DNA of 64,000 bases from positions 30,318,001-30,382,000 of the forward strand of contig OX419757.1 of the NCBI GenBank assembly GCA_948567375.1, written 5' to 3'. A model generated the notes under the pieces. That model saw nothing but the letters and a program-made list of their open reading frames with translations, was not told the DNA's origin and searched no databases. This DNA is from Lunularia cruciata (Eukaryota > Streptophyta > Marchantiopsida > Lunulariales > Lunulariaceae). The translations under genes and the position numbers were made by a program. Below are positions 41,391 to 53,350 of the stretch, one piece after another; position 1 is the stretch's first letter, and every line of letters starts with the position of its first letter.

Positions 41391-43000
41391 ATACCTCCTT
41401 TTAGTCTTTCATCTTTGAAATCTAGTCAAGGGTTTAGCTCATGCTCATTTACTCCACATATGGATAATACTTGGATTGTTATTACATTCTTATAAGATAT
41501 TATGTACCTAGAGGCTCTTGTCTGGAATATACATAAATCTATAGATATACACCTTTAACACATCTACATATATATGATTGTACTATATATCAAATCATAT
41601 CTTATCTATTTTGTTAGGGCCAAATATGCTTTGACAACTCTCAAATGATTATTATAGGTTATAGATAGCTCTCTCTATAGATGTAAGAAGATGTAGTCTC
41701 ACTCAATAGAGGCCATAGTACCTTTTAAGACTGTGGGTCTTTGTAGCACTCTTGTTAATGATTGGTTCTTACAGCAAGAATATCTGTTTCTTTTGGTACC
41801 TATTACAGCAATAGATTTAACATGATTTCAAGTAAATTTTCAATTGGCTCGTGATATAATGCTTGTCTTAGCTTGCAAAACACTTCTTACGTTTAGTAAC
41901 TTCTTATTCCTAAACTCCAATAAGATTTGGATGGATCTTAGTAAGCTTATGTATTCTCTTACTCTTCATAATGTGCTTGTTCTTGATTGGGGCTGGATTT
42001 TCTCTGATGGAGGGAGTGGTTGTGAAGCTTGGATTCATGTGTTTTTTGGAGGTTGGGGAATGGACACTAATGTACTTGTTCTTGATAGGGCTAGAATTTT
42101 CTCTCATGGAGAGTGGTTATGAATCTTAGTTTTATGTTTTTTTTGACGAGTGAGGACTTTTGTTGCTCATCCAAGGAGTTTTCTAGCACTCCATTTATTT
42201 TTTAAATTACAACATTAAACATTTTTGGATCAAGAAAATAATTATATCTTGTGCTTCTGAATTCATATCAGTCAAAGTGTGGAGCTCTAGATAAGAAAAG
42301 CCTCAAAATTATCAATTGCATGCATCTATTAAGTTTCTATGTATACATTTCTCCACAAGCTACATTGGTGAATCATTATATGTTGATAGACTTTTTATGA
42401 GCCTTGCTAGAAAAATAATTTATTTGCTCATGTACAGACTTGTTCTTAAAAATGAAAAAATAAAAAAATGTATTAGAAAATATCTTTTGTTTCCTTCTCC
42501 GCATAAGATCTAAAGGAGAATTCTTTGCAATATACTTGCTGGATTTCATGGTGCTATTTAAGTTATAGTGGAACTAATCCTACGGTCTACAAGTTCACAA
42601 GTACAAATTGAATCGTTGTTAAACTTTCTTGGTTCACTTAATTAGAGAGTGAGAGTGAATATAATTACGTTTGTTAATGTTAAATAGTGGATGTGTAATG
42701 CTTTTAGCTGTTGCAAATTCTATACAAGTATAGTTTCTGGTACAAGCAACCACACAAGCAAGAATTTCAATGACCATTGCCACTTAAGGCGAGGAAGACC
42801 ATTATGTACCACGTTTACCCTCTTATGCCTCTTTGCCCTTGGAACTAGAGAGTTTTGGGTACCTCTATCATCATTTTGATGATCTTCTTGGGGAGGTAGC
42901 ATGAGTACTTTTGCAGGGAGGAACTATGTAAGTTTTTCTATGCAGTTTTGGAAATCTTGGTCACTCTGTAATGCTCTCGAGCATGAGGTTTACATAGGTG
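41390..43000 (+). repeat. Interspersed repeat Z, copy 1
   Basis: Collinear with 55,720-56,950 on the same strand. Shared landmarks in order: CTTTCATCTTT, TTTGTTAGGGC, GGCC/GGGCCTCTAT-type segments, GATCTTA-TAAGC-TATGTA, TGGAGCTC/GGAGAGCTC, ACACAAGCA and a TCATCATTTTGATGATCTTC-like patch. No coding capacity is recognised on either strand. It could be a decayed LTR or non-autonomous element; termini were not found. Confidence 0.55.
41973..42165 (+). repeat. 99-bp tandem duplication inside Z copy 1
   Basis: GTGCTTGTTCTTGAT at 41,973 and GTACTTGTTCTTGAT at 42,072 begin two adjacent units that also share GATTTTCTCT-ATGGAG-GAGTGGTT. The equivalent place in Z copy 2 is not duplicated. Confidence 0.8.
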
Positions 43001-45760
43001 TGCATGCATGAACAGTGAGAGCTCCTATCTTATGTAGAACAAGGTAAAATGCCTCTTAGGGTCTTCTTTATACACTAAAATACAATTATAATAGTTAAAA
43101 CACATTCATTCTTTATGCTGATTATGATGTAAAATTTGAGAAAAATCTAACTAGAACTCTAATAAAAAATATCACTAGTAAATATGGACCAATTAGTTTC
43201 ACTCACCAATTACTGACTTCATTTGAGAATCTTTCTCAACATAAATCACTTAGATATCATTTAAATATTAAAAATTAAATTCCAAATTTTGACAAACGGT
43301 TTTATCAGCTAATGTCTCTAGCTAAATCAGAAGTCCAAGTTTTATTTCAACTCACCAAATATAGTTTACTCAATCAACAATTTCTATCTTTTTAAGTGAA
43401 AATATACCTTTTCATTCTTGTAAATCTAAATTGGAAAAATCGACGGTTTACAGAGTTCAGAATGGTGCACTTCGATGGATACATTGATGTATGAGATATA
43501 GAAAATGCATGTTACAAGTGGAACTATAGTATATAGCATGTCGATTACTCAATTAGAATCGGTGTTTCTTTTCTTTGCATCATCATCAATTTTGCTTTTC
43601 CATCGTGACACCTGGAGATATAATTTGTCTGGTGTGGCATTTGGTATCCCGCGCTCTACCATTGAAAAATAAATATCCACGGGCTTACGTTGTGGATCCG
43701 TATATCACCTGCCAAAAATTGAGGAAAAACAGACAATAAATTTGAAATATAGCTGCAAACATATAAAGTGACTTCAAAATCATGCAAAAGTGCCACATAT
43801 TATTTTCTTCATCTCCAGACTTTTGTGACGAATGATGCAATATGACGCGGATTCACAAGTCTATATTCGTGTCAATTTTTCTGTTTTTGCATCCAATATG
43901 CTTCTCACTGCCGGAAGCAGGGTGCCGGGGATAAAATTTTCTGACACGGAATATGGGAAACCCGCCGTATGAATGCCACTCGTCACTTTTATCACCATGC
44001 GAGTCGGACTTTATTTGTTAAAAGTCGTCGCCAAGTTGAAGGCTATAACCGCGTCATCTGTTATGTTCCGGTTGATTTTTGGTGGAAGGTTTAACCTGCG
44101 ATCCGTCGACCAGATTGGATTGGCAGATCAATTACAGGTTGGACATTGGAGGCGAAGTAACACTAATCCACTGCCAAGAGTGACGAGGAAGAAAAAGAAA
44201 TATCGATTTTTCCGATGATGATTATAGTATCTCATGGTCACTTTAGCCTCCGTCATCATTATCAAAGTAGACATGATCATATATGCTGGTCTTTGAACGT
44301 ACTGCAATACTCAATGCTCGTCAATGAAGGTCAAACCAAGATTGATAGGCGAAAAGCATATGACAATATTTCTGCAACTTCGAAGACGACTCATGGTTTC
44401 AACAAGTACTGACAGTGTTGAATACATCCTTCAATAGCTCTATGTGTGGAAGGTCTTGAATTTGCTGAATTCTGCAATTTGGCTTTGATTTGAAGAAGAG
44501 CTCGAAGTTGTGCTAGATGAGGTCAACAAGTAAACAAGAAAATTTCCTGAACACGTCAATACTATTCTGTGCTAACCCATCGTCGGTTTCAAATGTAGAT
44601 TGTAGTAACAAAGAGTATTAGTTTTGCAGGCTACGGAGTTGCAAGGCCATATGATTAGCCACGCCTACGTATACAGACAAAACTTACAAGTGCGTGCAAT
44701 AATTTACAAGAATTATTCAGGTGAGATCTCGTGATCTACCTGAAGATTTCAGCCCGTTGTAGATATTGCCATGTTTCTGAATACCATGAATGCTTCGAGC
44801 GTGTTTTTGTATTGGCATTTCTAAGATGATAAAAGAATTGAATAACTGAATTAGATTGGTTCATATGATGTTTTAAGTTTGACATATTGAACACCTGAAG
44901 ATTTCCGTGAACTATCTTGCGGCCCCAAATCAGCAGTGTAATGGCTTCAAGTTAACTTAGTGGAGTATGCGATACGCCCAGCTTTAACAATGTCCTTTTC
45001 TACTTGTTCTTAAAAGACAGCTACGAATACGAGATCTAACCTGGAATCGACATGATTTGCGCTATCGCAGTTGTGACTTTAACTTCACTGTCAGCCCAAC
45101 TGCCATTGCTCTGAATATATCTATAAGAACAGTGAGAAGTAAGCAATTTTACATATCCATAAGCAAGTACTCAAATAAACTGGAGCTCGTATGCCAAATA
45201 TCTTGTGTCATTTCTTTATCAGTGTAACAATAAGTGATGCATAAAGGGAGAACGTACCAGTTCCTGATCTCCAAATATGACCCTAAGATTTGAGGTACTC
45301 TCACTCCGTATTTTGCACCCAAGTAGATTCGCACGTATGGTTGCTGGATATATTATGGTATTTAACGATCGTGTACGTACTATAGCGAACTAATCTAGCT
45401 TGAAATCTATCCATTTATTAGCTTCAAGGGCCGATCATCCCTCATTATATGATCATGGCATACCAGAGATGACCGTCTAATAGTAGTTTGAGATTGCATA
45501 TCCTGTTCGTACGGCTGAACTAAAATTGAATGCTCCCATTTTCAGTCGAAAGAGATTATATCTAGCAGCTAAATTGGATCGAAGCATGTAGAAGCTCTGA
45601 ACTGCCACAATTGCTTCCCAATTTTTGTTTAAAATCGTCCATCATGATCATTTGCGCTGCTATCAGTCTGACCGTCACATTGAATGCCATTCTTTGTACA
45701 TCGCTTGTACAAAGTTGACGAACACAGACTTTGATTTCGTGAAGATATTGAGTCTGTGTT
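43001..45760. other. Non-coding stretch, entering a less AT-rich island
   Basis: No gene could be named. From about 43.6 kb base composition becomes more balanced. The frame 43,973-44,218 (plus, 81 codons, basic C-terminus RVTRKKKKYRFF) is the best open stretch but has no recognised motif and no homologue in the window. Confidence 0.4.
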
Positions 45761-45762
45761 TT

Positions 45763-46166
45763 CTACTGAGTGAATAAGCCGCTCGCGAAATTTCGCCGTC
45801 GACTAAAACAACTCTGCCTCCGCAAAGAAAGTAACCAATCCGAATCTGCCGCAACTTTATAAGCTCTGTGCTTCCTGGGTGGACGGTAACTGATCTTTGA
45901 TGAGCTCTTGACCGACCTCGATACCTTAATCTGAGAAGGTCGAGAATCTAGCCAGTTGCACGTTGAATTGCTCCTCTTCCAGTCATCCACTGGTGCGGCA
46001 TGTCGACCCCCAATGCCACCATGGGATAAAAAGGAGAAAACTTTGTCGCTCCTTGCAGCAAAATTATTGTGTTTCGACACGCATAATCATTGGGCATGTT
46101 TTCTTTGGACGCAGTGAGCCAAGGTGGGCTATCGTCGTCGTCAAAAACGTCACTGTAGTCTGCCAT
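45763..46166 (-). CDS. MA-x-Y-x-D family gene, partial or frameshifted (copy 1)
   Basis: It starts at an ATG at 46,166 with MADYSDVFDDDDSPPWLTAS and continues KENMPNDYACRN in a frame that stops at 45,948. A second, overlapping frame from 46,080 reads HNNFAARSDKVFSFLSHGG and DWKRSNSTCNWLDSRPSQIK. It then gives KVSRSVKSSSKISYRPPRKH and ends in a basic segment at 45,763; it looks more protein-like than the end of the first. A single frameshift near 46,080 would join them, so this may be a recent pseudogene. An intron is also possible. The N-terminus matches copies 2 (8,457) and 3 (51,403). Upstream on the minus strand are a GTAGCTCAA motif and a TATATA-like box at 46,329-46,338. The acidic N-terminus and basic C-terminus suggest a nuclear or nucleic-acid-related protein, which is only a guess. 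Confidence 0.45.
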
Positions 46167-46328
46167 TGTAGTTTTTGAGCTACGAAGTCTTGATCGGTAA
46201 ATTTAAAAAGCCAAATGAACCGTATGGTTTAATACTGATTATGAACGCAGTATATGTAAGGATTTCCTCAGTGCAGCTATATTCCTATGAGAATGAAATG
46301 AATGAATGGCTCTCGACGCAATTTCGAC

Positions 46329-46338
46329 GTATATAACA
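46329..46338 (-). promoter_or_regulatory. Possible TATA box for copy 1
   Basis: GTTATATACG on the minus strand lies about 165 bases upstream of the ATG. The distance would allow a 5' untranslated region of roughly 130 bases. Confidence 0.3.
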
Positions 46339-46804
46339 TATTTTGCGGGTAACGGACAACGTCAGGAACATAAGAGTCCGTGGAACAGATATCCTTGAAC
46401 ATGACGCGTCAGTTCTTGGGTCGTGTATGCATGCATGGTTACGTCAAGAACAAACAGCTGACTGCTTGTTCAAGCCGTCGTTTCCATGGGACTCGGAAGT
46501 CAAAGATAAAAAGGTCAAACAGACGTAACAAAGACCGAAATGTTACAACAGTGTAGCCGGGTGAAAGATAACCATGTGAATATTGGAGTAAGGGCAGTAT
46601 AACGTCATTACAAACATGTAAAGGAGAAGTCAGTAGGTTAACATATTCTACCGTTATTGCTATCTTGTCTGCCTGGGACCAGCTCCAGCCACAAATTGCA
46701 GACGTTTCACGTGCGTACGAACAAACTTAAAGTGCCGGAATGTCCAGCCTCGACAGCATATAGACACAGGTGACTTCGTCTTCCAACTTTTCTTTTCTTT
46801 CAAA

Positions 46805-46840
46805 TCGGACACAGGAAGGACGGGAAGACCCTTTCAAGTC
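46805..46840 (+). repeat. Deleted copy of the GRPIKP block
   Basis: TCGGACACAGGAAGG then ACGGGAAGACCC-TTTCAAG matches the block at 49,199-49,250 with about 12 bases missing. It reads SDTGRTGRPFQ in the equivalent frame. Confidence 0.4.
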
Positions 46841-47330
46841 CATTGAATTTAAATTGCAATGTGAACAGATGGAATTTTTAGATTTTAACTTATTTTTATA
46901 TTATATAATAAATTTTAAGAATATAAAAAAGTTAAAACTTAATTATTAATTTTAAATATTTATAATTAAAAATAAAAATAGTATATTATATCTAATAAAT
47001 GAAAAAATTCATATAAATCATCTTTTCTGAAAAAATAATTAGATAGATATATAAATATATATAATCTACTACAATTGTCATATATTTCCTCTCCATGAGC
47101 TCTCGGTGCGAATCGAAACGGGCGACCCGCAAATTTCCTTTCCAGGACCCGGCCGGTGAAACTGCATAAACTCATTTGTCGCTCTAAAGGACATAAGTTC
47201 AGTCTAGTAAGAACTTTACCTGGCGAATACAACAGGAAATTAAATTACTGCATAACAAAACATCGTAGTCAGTTAAAATGTCTACAGTTTACGTGTACAT
47301 GTGGAGCACCTCAGACCGAAAGAGGTCGAC
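46841..47330. other. AT-rich patch, no gene
   Basis: 46,860-47,070 is almost pure A/T. It resembles in composition the patches at 480-565 and 60,360-60,500. No coding signal. Confidence 0.5.
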
Positions 47331-47333
47331 CAA

Positions 47334-47546
47334 GGGCCCACTGAAAGAGCGACTGTGACATCCATCTTGGAGAAGCAACTACTTTGAAAGCTGCAAGAGC
47401 ATGTCTCGATATTCCGTAGGGATGGAATGACCATGTCATAAGGGGCCCACTGAAACAGCGACTGTAACATCCATCTTTGAGCAGATACTTTGAGGCTGCA
47501 AGAGCATGTCTCGGTATTCTGTGGGGATGGAATGACCATGTCATAA
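47334..47546. repeat. 109-bp tandem duplication
   Basis: Two adjacent units begin GGGCCCACTGAAA (47,334 and 47,443) and end GACCATGTCATAA. They share GCTGCAAGAGCATGTCTCG and GGGATGGAATGACC. The minus-strand frame 47,311-47,571 runs through both, giving a repeated MTWSFHP peptide, but its coding status is unproven. Confidence 0.9.
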
Positions 47547-48509
47547 CGATCGGACATTTCAAAATAATCATAGATAGCGCAAGTAGACAATAGTTTCATG
47601 ATAACCTCACCAGACATACTGATACAAGATGTCGTCGTTGTGAAAACCTTAGGGGCTACTGAAGCCTTAGAGGAGTCCAAAGGTTTGCACTTTCCCGCAG
47701 TCAAAAGATGTTCAGGGATACAGTGATACTCACGACAAAGTCGAAAGGGAATTTAGTAAATTGCCCGACAACTCACAGGGCAGCACACTGTTCTCTTACA
47801 GGAGAAACATGCATGCCAACATTGTTTGTCGAAGATGCCAGATTACTTAGATTTTACGTACTAGTAAAATAAGAGGCTTTCTAGTATTTCCTGCAAGGGG
47901 AAGGTTGAGTATGCACCAACAGGAAGGTCTGACTGATGGAAAGCAAGACACATTATTCGTTGAAAACAATACTTGTAATCTACGTCGAGGCAAGAGGCGC
48001 TAGTTCTTGGTAGGAATCTCCCACGGAATCCAAGTGGAAAGTAACTTCCTTCCACTTTCGCCGGAATTTGTGGGGACTTTCTCTTCTTGTTGTTGGTCAA
48101 AGCTCTGTCATACTGATGTTTCCGATTCGTGTCATGCTATACGTAAGAAAGAGAGAGCAATAATTTAAGTAACCAATCTTGCCTCAATTAATCACCTCTA
48201 TCTTTCAGATGACGCCGAGAACGCCGTTTTGTCTTACCTACGAATTAGGAAGGTCTGTTCCTGTTCTTTTACCAGTCCTGCGCATAGTCTAGCTCTGAGC
48301 TTTGTCACTCATGCCATAATGCACCAAGATCAGAGTTGCTTTAACGCATGTCGTGAACTCTAACGACCTTCTTGGCTGAATTAAAGATTCTTCTTTCTGC
48401 AGCTTGCTACCCGCGTATCTTAACAAAAAATTGGAAAGCAAGAGACTGGTGACTCTACCTAATTCCTCTCCCTAAGATTCTACCAATACTCTCTGATTGA
48501 TATCTGACA
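47547..48509. other. No identifiable gene
   Basis: Balanced base composition but no open frame above 80 codons with a motif. It could include introns or regulatory sequence of the locus at 48.5 kb. Confidence 0.4.
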
Positions 48510-49551
48510 GTGTTGTTTCTGCCAGCTGACGAGGCTTTCCTTCGATTCGAGTGGCTACGTCTCGCTCTGTTAACCCGATATTCACGTATTTCTTCACAGA
48601 ATTACAGCTTAAGAATGGTTTTCGTGTTTATGAAGACCTCGCATGGCCATGTGCTAGGGTATTGTGCGGGCTGTTCGGAGAGAATCCAATTCAACCCCGA
48701 CTCCGCCCCCCAAGCTTTCAAAGTACCCGATTTTGAACTGAATCTGACTTTCGTCGAATCGCAAAGATCCGAAACGAGTGCTGATGAAAGTTTTGAACAA
48801 TCAAATTGTCCCAGAGATTTTCAGCAACTCATCTTACGGGAACAGAAGACCTCTTCTTCAAATTAATATATGTCCGATAGAGGATGATGAATTTGATCGT
48901 TTGCTCGAGTTTCAAAGATTTCATCTGGATTCAGTTTACAAAGAAGTCTTAAGACGGCTTGCGAATGGCTCGATTGTACCCTGTTGCCAGTTCCGTTATG
49001 TCAATTCTTGTTTAATCAAAAAGTCTATCCTGCAAATCTCTGGACTTAACTGCCAGCTACATATGTAGTCTAGCTATTGCCAATCTTCTTCTACGTGCTG
49101 TTGAATATCTTGATTCCAAGTTCTGCGGCCCAACAGGTCGTACTTATTCCCACTTTACCGAATGGATACGCACGCGTAAAAAGAGTTTTCAAGAGGAAAG
49201 CGACACGCATAGGAAAACAAGAAGGAAGGGAAGACCCATCAAGCCGTTTCAAGAGGAATTAGATGAGGCCTTACAGATTAAAATGAGGATGACCCTGCCC
49301 AAGCTCCCTCAACCTCTCCAATACTCCAAGCTCCGAAGTGGCTGCTGTCAGATAGACATATCAGAAATTTCAAGGAATTCATGCTCGCTTGTCATCCGGA
49401 TAATCTGACTGTCCAGAAACCCGCGGAGATTGGACTACAAGTGTCAGAAGCCAAGATTTCGGTCACCAGGACAAAGTCAAAAATGTTACCGGCACCAGTA
49501 CTTGTTCTCAAGGTGCCACGAACTCAAGGTCAAGATAAAGAATTCAACTAG
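48510..49551 (+). pseudogene. Coding-like locus with a basic RRKGRPIKP motif
   Basis: Four overlapping plus-strand frames look protein-coding. 48,510-48,866 contains KVPDFELNLTFVESQRSETS. 48,778-49,068 contains INICPIEDDEFDRLLEFQRF. 49,016-49,408 (no start codon) contains AIANLLLRAVEYLDSKFCGP, then YSHFTEWIRTRKKSFQEESD, THRKTRRKGRPIKPFQEELD and ALQIKMRMTLPKLPQPLQYS. 49,282-49,551 contains LSDRHIRNFKEFMLACHPDN. They are in different frames, so either introns or frameshifts separate them. A TAACTGCCAG acceptor-like site is near 49,054. The R-K-G-R-P segment resembles an AT-hook, suggesting a chromatin or nuclear role, but the flanks match no family I can name. DNA of this motif recurs at 46.8, 57.5, 60.24 and 60.72 kb. 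Confidence 0.4.
49199..49250 (+). repeat. GRPIKP block, reference copy
   Basis: AGCGACACGCATAGGAAAAC followed by AAGAAGGAAGGGAAGACCCA and TCAAGCCG. Related blocks are at 57,537-57,592, 60,243-60,290, 60,721-60,775 and 46,805-46,840. Confidence 0.6.
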
Positions 49552-51402
49552 GGATCGTCAACCTCAAGACTATATTATCGTGTACGTCCACATCACATTG
49601 TGTTGCACTATGTGATGTCGATTGAAAGTTCTGACTAGATTGAAGGATTTTGCAAGCTTAACCTGATCAACGACAGAATCTACCGGTATGCTAGAATGCC
49701 GCGGAGCACGTGAGTGACAAAGAACTGAAATTCGCAATTCGGCCCTTAACGTCAATTTCCTCAAATAAGTGTAGACCATATGATATTAAGAGAAGTGAGC
49801 CATTTTTGACAATGAAATATGATGAGCAATTAACTTTAGGATGTTATGTGGAGAAGCGCGTTTTGAATACCTTCAATATATGGAAGCAATTTTCAAAGTT
49901 TGAACCAGCAAGTTTGTTGCCTGGTTAGGATTCTTGCTCGCATGTGCTCCTTTTTATTCTTGACTGACTCCAACGGTTGGTTCCGCACATGCACGATCAC
50001 ACGTGATATCAAACATGGACCGCTCCTTCTAAGTAACTTTCTTCTCTAACGAAACCATTAACATAGGAGCGACAACATATCACGATATTGTGGGGTCAAT
50101 AGGTTGTCGTTATATGAGTCCTGAAACTAATTAGCAGATCTGCTCGTTCACATATTACTGAGAATTAGTACCTGAAAGTAAAAATAACTAAAACAAGTGA
50201 TTTCTTAAATTTTTAATTATTTAAACTATTGTTAAACAAGTCCAGATCAATAAAATAATAAGCCATATTCGACCACTTGCTTTTTCGTTTTCATTCTAAT
50301 TGTTGGATGAAACGAATAGTAACATCAAGTATGTCAAGAAAACCCCACGGTAATTTATACAATCATGGTCGGAGCCCTAGGAACACTGCGTTGTTACGTA
50401 CATTGGTGACATCCGCGAAGTTCTACAAAGCTGCACCAGTCAAATTCGAGCAGTCATGATAGTAAATGATTAGAACACATGGATGATAATACTTTCAAAT
50501 AGTATTGAATCTTGAGCGTCATCCATTTGGTGTCTTTGTCGTGTTATGTGTGAGCTTTATCACTTCTTCTTTGTAAAGTATTCAGTTACTTCTCTCGTAG
50601 TAACGTACAGAATAACGTGTTAACTTACAGAGGGTTTGACTCCGTAAGGATCTTCCTACAGTCCAGTACGCCTTACGCCTTACGCCTTATGCCATTGCCG
50701 TGCGCATTGCAACCACGTGGCATTGAAATGCTGCAGTATTCGAGAGGACAGTGTTAGTTCAGTGCGTCGTTCTCTTGTATTCTTGATCTATCCGCTACTG
50801 CGCATTCCTACCAGGTTGAGAAACTTCAACTACAGACGAGAAGGTAGTACCTCTGCAGTTCAGGAGAGCCTTCAGAAGAAACCTCTAGGAAGCTCCCATA
50901 TGGCGACCATATGTTGGACTATCGCGCTCCTGGTTGGGAGACCAGGCTTACAACCACCAGATCTATCGATTTTAGCTTGGACCGTGAAATTAGTCCACAA
51001 TCAAGGAAGTCCAGTCAGCGGAAGCCGCCGCGGTAATGCTCTGATGTTTCCGTAAGAGGGTTGAACATGCATATTCAAATTTACTAGTCTCTGTAGCTTC
51101 GACTTTCAAATCTCTTTCGTGCGATGTAAGTCCCAATGGTTTGGTTCCTTCTGTATATATATGGTGGAATCGATGATGGAAATACATCATTAGTTTCGTT
51201 CATCTCCTGTCACTACAATCGAACACATACACAGCAATCAACTGGACTGATCAATCGATATTCACTCATTGCATTATTTCGAAGAGAGAAGTTTAAGTGA
51301 AATCTTTGAAGTTTTGCTATTCCGACTCTTCGTCAAGCGAAACAGAGGTTCACTCCTTTGGTCAGTTGGAGGTTTTGGTAGCTCAATTCTAGGGCATTAA
51401 GC
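49552..51402. other. No identifiable gene; upstream flank of copy 3
   Basis: Short frames (for example 50,277-50,459 and 50,717-51,055, the latter 112 codons) lack motifs. A 7-base unit GCCTTAC is repeated three times at 50,669-50,693. TGTATATATATGG at 51,151-51,163 could be a TATA box about 240 bases upstream of the ATG at 51,403. Confidence 0.35.
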
Positions 51403-52051
51403 ATGGCCAGCTATAACGATGTTTTTGGCGACGATGATTCACCTTCTTGGCTCACTGCATCAAAAGAAAGCGATGATCAGTGCACTGATGTCGTTTCCCC
51501 TGTTTTATTTCTCGAAGCAAGGTTTCAGCCAAGTTTTATGAGCTCCTCCATGTTGCTGCAGAGAGAAGCTCGTGGAGAGCAATTTTCGACGAATGCTAGA
51601 AAATCATCAACACAGAGTGGCTGATCTCCAGCTGGGTTTGGTGGAACGGATTTTCGGTTCCGGAAGGTTGCTTTTAAGTGCCCAGCGCATTGTGCTTTCG
51701 AACTGCTGATTCTGGGAGACAACGAGCAGGAAATTCAAAATCCTGAAGCTGATCTCCGAAAAATTAAGAGATATGGACTGTTCAAGAGTTTCTAGACAGA
51801 GCTGTGAATGGTCACGAGAAAGCCAGAAGTTGCAGAAGTTACAACAAATGGAAAGTTTTCTTCATGCTTTAGAGCACATTTATCGAATACGGCGTCTGCA
51901 AGTAGTGACCAGCGCAGCTGTTACTGAAAACCCCACGAGATTCCCTGCATTGAAGATGAAGGGGAGGTTTATTTACGCGGTACTGGATTTTAGCATACAT
52001 GGGATCTGTCAAGTAAGACCCCTCTTAGGATTTACAGTGGTCGCCGAGTCA
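51403..52051 (+). pseudogene. MA-x-Y-x-D family gene, frameshifted (copy 3)
   Basis: The ATG at 51,403 opens MASYNDVFGDDDSPSWLTAS, then KESDDQCTDVVSPVLFLEAR and FQPSFMSSSMLLQ before stopping at 51,624. At about 51,545 the coding signal appears to move to the second frame. This reads ENHQHRVADLQLGLVERIFG, then SGRLLLSAQRIVLSNC, a stop near 51,705, then KLISEKLRDMDCSRVSRQSC. The last stretch is QKLQKLQQMESFLHALEHIY until 52,051. The middle has the heptad-like leucine spacing of a coiled coil. Total coding length would be about 215 codons if one frameshift and one stop are ignored. The N-terminus is shared with copies 1 and 2. Family and function are not recognised. Confidence 0.5.
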
Positions 52052-52054
52052 TGA

Positions 52055-53350
52055 CACACTCATAGCTTAAGCAGCGGCAAATGCAGGAACTCCCGCCGTA
52101 CTGCGCAGTCTTCAACGATGGGCCTTCTTCTCACCACATAATTCACGGGCGGGAATGTCGACTAAAGGGACACAGGATAGCCTACAGAACGTTGGTGTTA
52201 TACAGAGTGCATCTGCTAAGAACAGTGCAATTTTGCGCGACATTAAAATCTTTAGTCGCTTGATGTACAGATTTTTATGTCATCTTTGCCATTGCAATTT
52301 TGACAATCTAGCAAATTGCTAGAAATTTCAGGACATATTGTCCATTTCACAATTTAAACAGCGTTCAAAAGATTATTATCATTTCTCTGTATCAGCCCAG
52401 AATTTCGTTATCTCAAAATGCAGAGCAATGGAGTTATCTATTCCATGAGCTGCTGTACTTAATGCTTGTGCTACCACAGTAATGAAGAATGAGCTCTGCC
52501 AATGTGGATATTACTGACATAAAACTCAAACTATAAGGATTTTCAGTCTAGAAGCTTTCAATCATGCAACGTACCGTGCAAGGTAATGCTTTTTATGTGG
52601 CCCGAGTTTAGTGACATGGGAGGAGGGTAAAGTTTGAATGTCAGACCTCTGAGGCAGCAGACTCGTCTTTAAGGTGTGAGGGGGAAGACTTCGTGGCCCT
52701 GATAAAAGATAAAACAGTGCTTTCCACACCAGGGTGCTTTGAGTACACCAGATAGCCAATTCAGTACTAAGTGATTTTATCCGAACATCGATGGGGGTGT
52801 CAAGATGCGATCCTTCTGTCTCCAATGGTTAACCGGATCTTCAATTAACTAGGTCTTGGGGGCGTTTTGTTGTTGGAGCAGGGGGAACTCATTTACTAAG
52901 CTACGTGTACATCTTGAACACAGAGAGTCTCGGAGCGGCATCGAACAGAGAGATTGTGAAAGAGTGGAGTTTGATAACTGTCCTCTGACTGGATGAGTTA
53001 GAGTGTCCTTCAATTTGGATTACTGATTTTCATTCCCGGATGCGAATTAGGCTTCAGAATTCAATACGACAACTCACGATGCGGCCAATTTAAGTAGCAA
53101 TGGGGAAAAGACAAGTGTTCAAGTTTCACCAGATTGAAGTTGGACTATAAAGTAGATTAACGATTTCAGCGTACCTGGACGATGTGAATACGTAAATTTG
53201 AAGATACACATAGAAGCTCATATACGACCACAACACAAAACTCATACTAGGATCATGATCAGTAATTGCTTTTCAAATTCAGCGTTTTTCTTATATTCAG
53301 TAATGACTTCATTTTATGTACCAGATTTGAGTTGCTAGACCCTATTGAGA
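52055..53350. other. No identifiable gene
   Basis: The frames at 52,081-52,263 (plus) and 52,562-52,825 (minus) have no motif. The base composition falls back to AT-rich after about 53.2 kb. Confidence 0.45.

Noticed and set aside
49077-49262. 61-codon frame with a start codon at the 49-kb locus
   Set aside because: The overlapping frame without a start codon is longer, carries the RRKGRPIKP motif and continues well beyond this one.
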